Origin: Hyaloscypha bicolor E
Taxonomy: Eukaryota > Ascomycota > Leotiomycetes > Helotiales > Hyaloscyphaceae
Assembly: GCF_002865645.1 (NCBI RefSeq)
Contig: NW_020194555.1
Span: forward strand, 3,436,288 to 3,500,287
Length of the DNA: 64,000 nt
Direction: 5' to 3'
Shown: one piece after another, positions 59,461 to 64,000 of the stretch
How the letters are laid out: every line of letters begins with the position of its first letter
Numbering within the stretch: the first letter of the stretch is position 1
Notes under the pieces: model-generated
The model's database searches: none
What the model was told of the DNA's origin: nothing
The model's input: only the letters and a program-made list of their open reading frames with translations
Translations under genes and position numbers: made by a program

Positions 59461-61878
59461 TTAGTTCCAGCCGAGAGAATTCTCTGCCATCATGGGTGCC
59501 GAGATTTGTTGTGTTCGAGCTGAATTTCCCGTCCGTCCACTTCCTCTGCTGTTTCGATCGTTGCCAGGGCTGCTTGTTCGCCCACCAGACATGAAAGCGC
59601 CGTTTCCACTCATTAGGGTTGCTGGACTTCCTGAATACCGCATTTCCGGACCGACGACGGAGCTCGACCGACGATGGCTCTGCTTCTTTCTCTTGTATCG
59701 TCGTGCGACCAAGAACATAGCCGCACCATAAGCACATGATGCTCCGACAGCCAGCATAGCAATACCAGCCGTTGCACCAGCCGCCTTTGGTGATTGACTC
59801 GTCTGCCCATTGGTGTTATCCAGTCCGTTTCCGCTTCCAGCGGCAGCGGAAGTAGCTGCAGAACCACTATCAGTTCCTGTGGCACCCCCTGGCGCAGTAG
59901 TACCAGGCATCAATGGAATTGCAGGGTTGATTTTATCCATCAGCTGGGCGATACTCGTATCGTTGTTGTTGTATAGCGTAGAAGTCGGGATGCTCAAGCT
60001 AAGCTTCAGTGATTGGACCATGCTACTCGGTATGAAGGCCAGGGCTACGGTCGTTACGCAACCCGTGACAGGCAGTGGGGTCAGTGTGTGAATGACGACC
60101 TCATGACTCTGCAAAGCCAGTCCATCCACAATGCCGGGCTGGAGCCATGCAAAGATTTGTGCCGACGACTGCCCATTGCCCACAACAAAGGCGTAGTTCA
60201 AGGTGCAGTCGAATCCGACTTGAACCAGCATTGTATCTTCAGGTTGTGTGACGGCGCCATTTGGATTGGTAATGACCTTGGGTAGGAAGGACGGAATACT
60301 AGTCGGGGCAGAGCCCGGAGTCTCTCCCGGGGCGAGTGAGCCGGAAGGCTGGGCGATGAGCGATGCTGGGAAGATTTGGGTTGACGTGTCCGTCGTCGTT
60401 GGAGTGACGCTGTAAATAGGAGAGCTTGATGGGGTTGCCACGGTGGAATTAAGTGGTGAGACTGGAGTTGTTGTCGTTCCATTCAGCGATACAACTGGCG
60501 AAGATGTCGGCAAAGACGGCGGGGTTGCGCTTATCGTAGGTGTTGTAACGATCTCCGACGATGTGGTCGGTGGACTTGGAGGGGTTGCAGTCGTGTTGAA
60601 CGACAGGGTAGGAGTTATCACAACCGGTGGAGACGTAGGACTCGAGATATCAGTTGGGGAAGGCGTGATAACTGGCGGCGATGTGGGAGTCGGGACCACA
60701 ACGGGGGTACTTGGAGCGCCTGACGGGGTTGGTATTATTCCACCAGGTTCTGATAAGATGCTCGAAAGAATACCTCCTAGACCTGTGCTGCTAGTCGCGG
60801 CGGCAGGGGGTGCGGGAGTCGTAGTTGGAGTCGCGACACCAGTTGAAGCAGGACCAGAGACTCCCGGCGAAGTAGGGTCAGGGGTGGAAACAGGCGGGAG
60901 AACGGGAGAGAGAATAGACGATAGGGGATCAGTGCCCACATGGGGGGTGGTTGTTGCTGCAGCAGGAGAGGATGGCGAAGCCGGGTCAGCTGGTGTTACG
61001 TCTGGTGAGGGCGTGGGCGTAGGTGTAGGCGTAGGCGTGGGAGTAGGGGTTGGAGTTGGAGTTGGGGTTGGGTTCGTCGGGTCCTGAACGCCTGACAGGA
61101 TGTTGCTGAGAGGTAAAATTCCGGCTGGGGTCGAAGACTCCGGGGTGGAAGTCGAGCTTGAAGCTGCAGCAGTGGGTGACGATCCTCCGGGTCCAGAGAA
61201 TGTTACACCAGGCGTAGTCGGTGTGCTTGGATCTGGGCTCGAAGAGCTTGTCGTGGTCCCTCCAGTCAAAATTCCACCTGGCCCAAAAGTAATCCCACTG
61301 GCGGAAGGTGTCGAGGAAGACGGATGGTCAACTGTAGCAGCTAGAACACCGTCCGGGGTTGCAACAGTCGGTGGGATAACAACCACGGGAACGGCACCGC
61401 TCGAAGCAGCTGAGGAAGCAGAAGTCAATGGGTCCGGCTGACTCCCAAGGATGCCAAAGTTATTCGAACCCGTACCAGGCGAACTTGGAGACGCAACGGG
61501 TGTTGGACCACCTATTCCTACAGTTGTCGTCTGAGAGATCACCACCGTCCTTACAGCAGGAGTCGTAGGTGATGACGGATCTAGAAGGCCGGCCAAGATA
61601 TCGCCCGTTGTCCCTGCACCCCCATCCGACGAAGATGAAAGCCTAGCAAAAATATCCGACAACGACCGCTTCGTTGAAGACGATGAGATGACATCTTGTG
61701 GAGTTTCACTTGCAGTGCCTTGTGGAGGAGGCGTTGTAATCGTCGTGTTTTGGAATTCAGTTGAAGGCCGCCTGATTGCCCGCGGAAAGTAAAATCTGGG
61801 CCGTTGTTGTTGCTGCTCAGCACTGGTTAATGCAGAAAATACAGCCACAGAGGCAACGAAGAGCGAAGGTGTATGCAT
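59461..61878 (-). CDS. MSB2: Msb2-type signalling mucin
   Basis: Single exon, 805 aa from MHTPSLFVAS; 44 in-frame codons upstream were excluded because the chosen Met starts a clean signal peptide (SLFVASVAVFSALTSA). About 500 residues of Ser, Thr and Pro follow with diverged repeats and a Pro-Thr run (bases about 61012-61073). A compact extracellular domain comes next (DTMLVQVGFDCTLNYAFVV to NPAIPLMPG, with two Cys), matching the Hkr1/Msb2 homology domain by position and look. One membrane helix (AGIAMLAVGASCAYGAAMFLVA) leads into a basic cytoplasmic tail of about 85 residues (RRYKRKKQSHRRSSS) ending APMMAENSLGWN. Msb2 activates the filamentous-growth and pathogenicity MAP kinase cascade through Cdc42 and, in plant pathogens, surface sensing. 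Identification rests on the architecture and my recollection of the conserved tail. Confidence 0.85.
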   Translation of the reverse strand: MHTPSLFVASVAVFSALTSAEQQQQRPRFYFPRAIRRPSTEFQNTTITTPPPQGTASETPQDVISSSSTKRSLSDIFARLSSSSDGGAGTTGDILAGLLDPSSPTTPAVRTVVISQTTTVGIGGPTPVASPSSPGTGSNNFGILGSQPDPLTSASSAASSGAVPVVVIPPTVATPDGVLAATVDHPSSSTPSASGITFGPGGILTGGTTTSSSSPDPSTPTTPGVTFSGPGGSSPTAAASSSTSTPESSTPAGILPLSNILSGVQDPTNPTPTPTPTPTPTPTPTPTPTPSPDVTPADPASPSSPAAATTTPHVGTDPLSSILSPVLPPVSTPDPTSPGVSGPASTGVATPTTTPAPPAAATSSTGLGGILSSILSEPGGIIPTPSGAPSTPVVVPTPTSPPVITPSPTDISSPTSPPVVITPTLSFNTTATPPSPPTTSSEIVTTPTISATPPSLPTSSPVVSLNGTTTTPVSPLNSTVATPSSSPIYSVTPTTTDTSTQIFPASLIAQPSGSLAPGETPGSAPTSIPSFLPKVITNPNGAVTQPEDTMLVQVGFDCTLNYAFVVGNGQSSAQIFAWLQPGIVDGLALQSHEVVIHTLTPLPVTGCVTTVALAFIPSSMVQSLKLSLSIPTSTLYNNNDTSIAQLMDKINPAIPLMPGTTAPGGATGTDSGSAATSAAAGSGNGLDNTNGQTSQSPKAAGATAGIAMLAVGASCAYGAAMFLVARRYKRKKQSHRRSSSVVGPEMRYSGSPATLMSGNGAFMSGGRTSSPGNDRNSRGSGRTGNSARTQQISAPMMAENSLGWN
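61012..61073. repeat. Pro-Thr minisatellite inside MSB2
   Basis: About ten GTxGGx hexamer units (GTAGGC, GTTGGA and variants) encode an uninterrupted Pro-Thr dipeptide run. Such tracts vary in length between strains. Confidence 0.85.
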
Positions 61879-64000
61879 CCTGGCAGTTGGTGTATCTAGT
61901 ACGCGCGTATTTTTTCGAAGGAGACGAGGGAGTTTGGAGGAAAGCAAGATTTGGGATCTAAGGGGAGTCAGTACCGCGAAGGTGAATTGACAACAACGTT
62001 GCACCAGCACTGACTGTCAGGGCAAATTGTATTAACGAGTGTACTTGACAAAGATGTCAACGAGCGTGTCTGTTGAGAATTGATGTCAGTATGCGTAATT
62101 GAAGGTCGAGTTCGGGCGCGCATGAATGATCAACATGACCCCATCCCCGCGACCGTAAAAGGGAGCCGCGCAGTCTCTCGACGAAAACCAGCGCTCCTCC
62201 TCGAGCATGTTTCTTCGGACGAAAAGGTGAGGTGAAGTGTGAACTCACGGGTTCAGATTAATGTATCAGTCGTAAATGCAAAACCGCGGACTCAAAGGAG
62301 TGTCGTGACGAAAAATCGTCGGGAGGGATTGGGCCGTCTGGACAACTTCAATTCGTCCGTTCGCGATCTCATGAGCGAGCAACCATTATCTAGAGGCCTC
62401 CGGAGGCCGTCGCGTTCGTAGGATTAACAACTCGCAGAGAGGCGTGCAAGCAAGCTGCACGTCTGTATTCGTTGCGGTCCTGCAAGCGGAGGGAGGGAAG
62501 GAGAGGTGAGGTGAGGTGAGGAGGAAGGGAGGGAGGTGGAGTGGAGTGGAGAGGGCGAAGTGAGGTGGTGGTGGTGGTGGTGGTGAGGGTGGTGAGATGA
62601 AGGCGCTGCTTGGTGCGGTGCTGGCCTTGCTGGGTGGGTGGATTGGGGCAGCGTGTTTGGTTGAGTGGGCGAGCGAGGGAGCAGGGCGGGCCAGGAACTG
62701 ACTGGGGCCGCACTGCTAGCAATAATTTGTCCTGGCAAGCGCAATGTGACTGCTGCAGGCCACGGTCTTGGGGCCCTTGGGGGGGAGGGGAGGGGAGGAG
62801 GGAAGCGACCAAGGCGGAGCAGTAACCTTAGCAGTGTAGCACCACGAGTCCACGACGGTCCAAACGGAGCAGACAAATACGGGGACGAATACGGCAACGG
62901 GTCAAAGACTCCAAGGGCACACAGATCGCACCAGCGGCGTTACGGCAGGCTCGTAAAATGCACAGTACGGTTACAGGCGCGCTACACGACTGGCAGCTGC
63001 GTGCATTCTGCAGGCGCTGGAAGAGGACAGTCGATATGATGGTGGTGGTACAACAGTACGGGCACAATTCAGAGGCCAAATGGCCAAATGACAAGAGCAG
63101 TTTGGCTTGGACGAGCTGCTGTTGGCCACTCACGGCGCGCGACCCTCCTATAATCCCTTGCAAGTTGCATCCCTCGGGCAATTTACAGCCGCGGCTCTCA
63201 CAGGCTCTGTGGTTTAACCTCCTTCCTCCGCCTTGGTTTTGGTTTTGCAGCAGCGCTCTGGCTCCCTGGCTCCCTGGCTCCCTGGCCTCCTGCCCTGCCC
63301 TGCTTTCCGGACCAGCCTACCGCATTGACGGCCTCGGAGGGGGAGCCCTGCCAGCGGCGGCTCCCCTGCCGCCAACCCCCGCCTTCTTGACGAGCCAAGC
63401 CAATCAGCGCCACAGAACTGCACCGGCGCGTTTTGGGAGTGCGCTGGTGGTCGATAAAGTGGCCCTTAATTTCCGGCAGCCTGCTCGCTTCGCCCCCTTC
63501 CCTCACGCACGGAATAAACGACTCGCCGTTTTACTATGCAGCTTCATCTGCCCTTTGGCTTTCGGGAGTTGAACAAGTGATAACTTACAAGATGCGTCAA
63601 AGTGCCTGTGCTGAGTAAAGGCAAGCCCATCCCAAATCCTTCCTTCGAGAAAACGATGGTGCCTGCGGATGACCCTCTGCTTTCTTATTCGGGAAGGAGC
63701 TGAAAATGCACTCTGGCCGCGTACGTCGTTCTTAATCTGGACGAAGTTATGCAACCAATTATGCCGGCGGGCGGCCGCCTGAATATTGAATATCATTTGA
63801 TTACAGTACTGTATTGACAGGCCACCAGCCACAGCACAAGAAGTGACAGATAGGATTGCTCACCTCGCGCAGGCTCACCGTCTGCGTAATGGTGTCGTCG
63901 GCGCCTCGTGATATGGTGCCAGCACATCCCTCATGTCATGTCTCGATCCACCCTTTGCACCCTCAGAAGGAGGCGAAGGTGGGATATTGCGACGCCCCGT
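61879..64000. other. MSB2 upstream region, repeat-rich, no gene called
   Basis: Simple repeats dominate: GGTGA units at about 62503-62520, a GTG run at about 62565-62585, and CTCCCTGG units at 63258-63290. The open frames here (62390-62897 reverse, 62958-63572 forward) follow these compositional tracts and show no family resemblance. The region may be the long promoter of MSB2. Any gene to the right starts outside the window. Confidence 0.45.
63258..63290. repeat. Short tandem repeat of GGCTCCCT units
   Basis: Three to four tandem copies of an 8-bp unit (GGCTCCCT), followed by a degenerate copy. Confidence 0.8.

Noticed and set aside
60443..61087. 214-codon forward frame in MSB2
   Set aside because: Antisense shadow of Thr/Pro repeats, giving Val/Gly repeats.
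62390..62897. Reverse frames of 140-157 codons near MSB2 promoter
   Set aside because: They are translations of GGTGA, GTG and G-rich simple repeats.

Overview
The window is nuclear DNA from a filamentous ascomycete (Pezizomycotina). The evidence is gene style and gene content. Genes are split by many short GT-AG introns (45-94 bp) with CTAAC/CTGAC-like branch sites. The families are typical of moulds: a NirA/NIT4 zinc-cluster regulator, a HET-domain protein, a Clr5-domain protein, a Ppg1-type phosphatase, a CSC1/OSCA channel, a division-1 chitin synthase and an Msb2-type signalling mucin. A transposon carries the signature of repeat-induced point mutation (RIP). A leotiomycete is plausible, but I cannot prove the class from this sequence.

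Layout. 1-8 kb: 3' end of a DUF4743/Nudix gene (+), a three-exon uncharacterised 1281-aa protein (-) and a bZIP factor (-). 7.5-11.3 kb: a long gene-free stretch. 11.3-17.7 kb: a HET protein (-) and the NirA/NIT4-like regulator (+). 17.7-25.7 kb: a MITE-like palindromic element, the phosphatase PPG1 (-), a small membrane protein (+), then a complete but dead 2.53-kb pogo/Fot1-like transposon with 80-bp inverted repeats and a TA duplication. 26.9-34.5 kb: the CSC1-like channel (+), a truncated P450 pseudogene and a Clr5/TPR-like protein (+). 36.3-42 kb: an unknown coiled-coil protein (+), a DNAJC8-like J protein (-) and a Cys-rich, probably GPI-anchored surface protein (+). 43-50 kb is dense with housekeeping genes: SYO1 (-), IDI1 (+), a GNAT acetyltransferase (+) and RPA32/RFA2 (-). 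50-54.7 kb is a graveyard holding a broken sedolisin protease and a broken P450. 55-62 kb: chitin synthase (-) and MSB2 (-), two cell-surface genes in tandem. 62-64 kb: the long repeat-rich upstream region of MSB2.

The genes do not form one pathway. The housekeeping blocks (ribosomal protein import, replication, isoprenoid synthesis, splicing-associated J protein, phosphatase) are intact. Between them lie accessory patches containing dead transposable elements and dead secondary-metabolism or secreted-enzyme genes. Exon boundaries were derived by hand from frame continuity, splice consensus and recall of family sequences, so they are predictions. I found no convincing previously undescribed multi-gene system. 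The least explained items are the 1281-aa and 797-aa orphan proteins, the C-CC-CC-C surface protein and the nested MITE.
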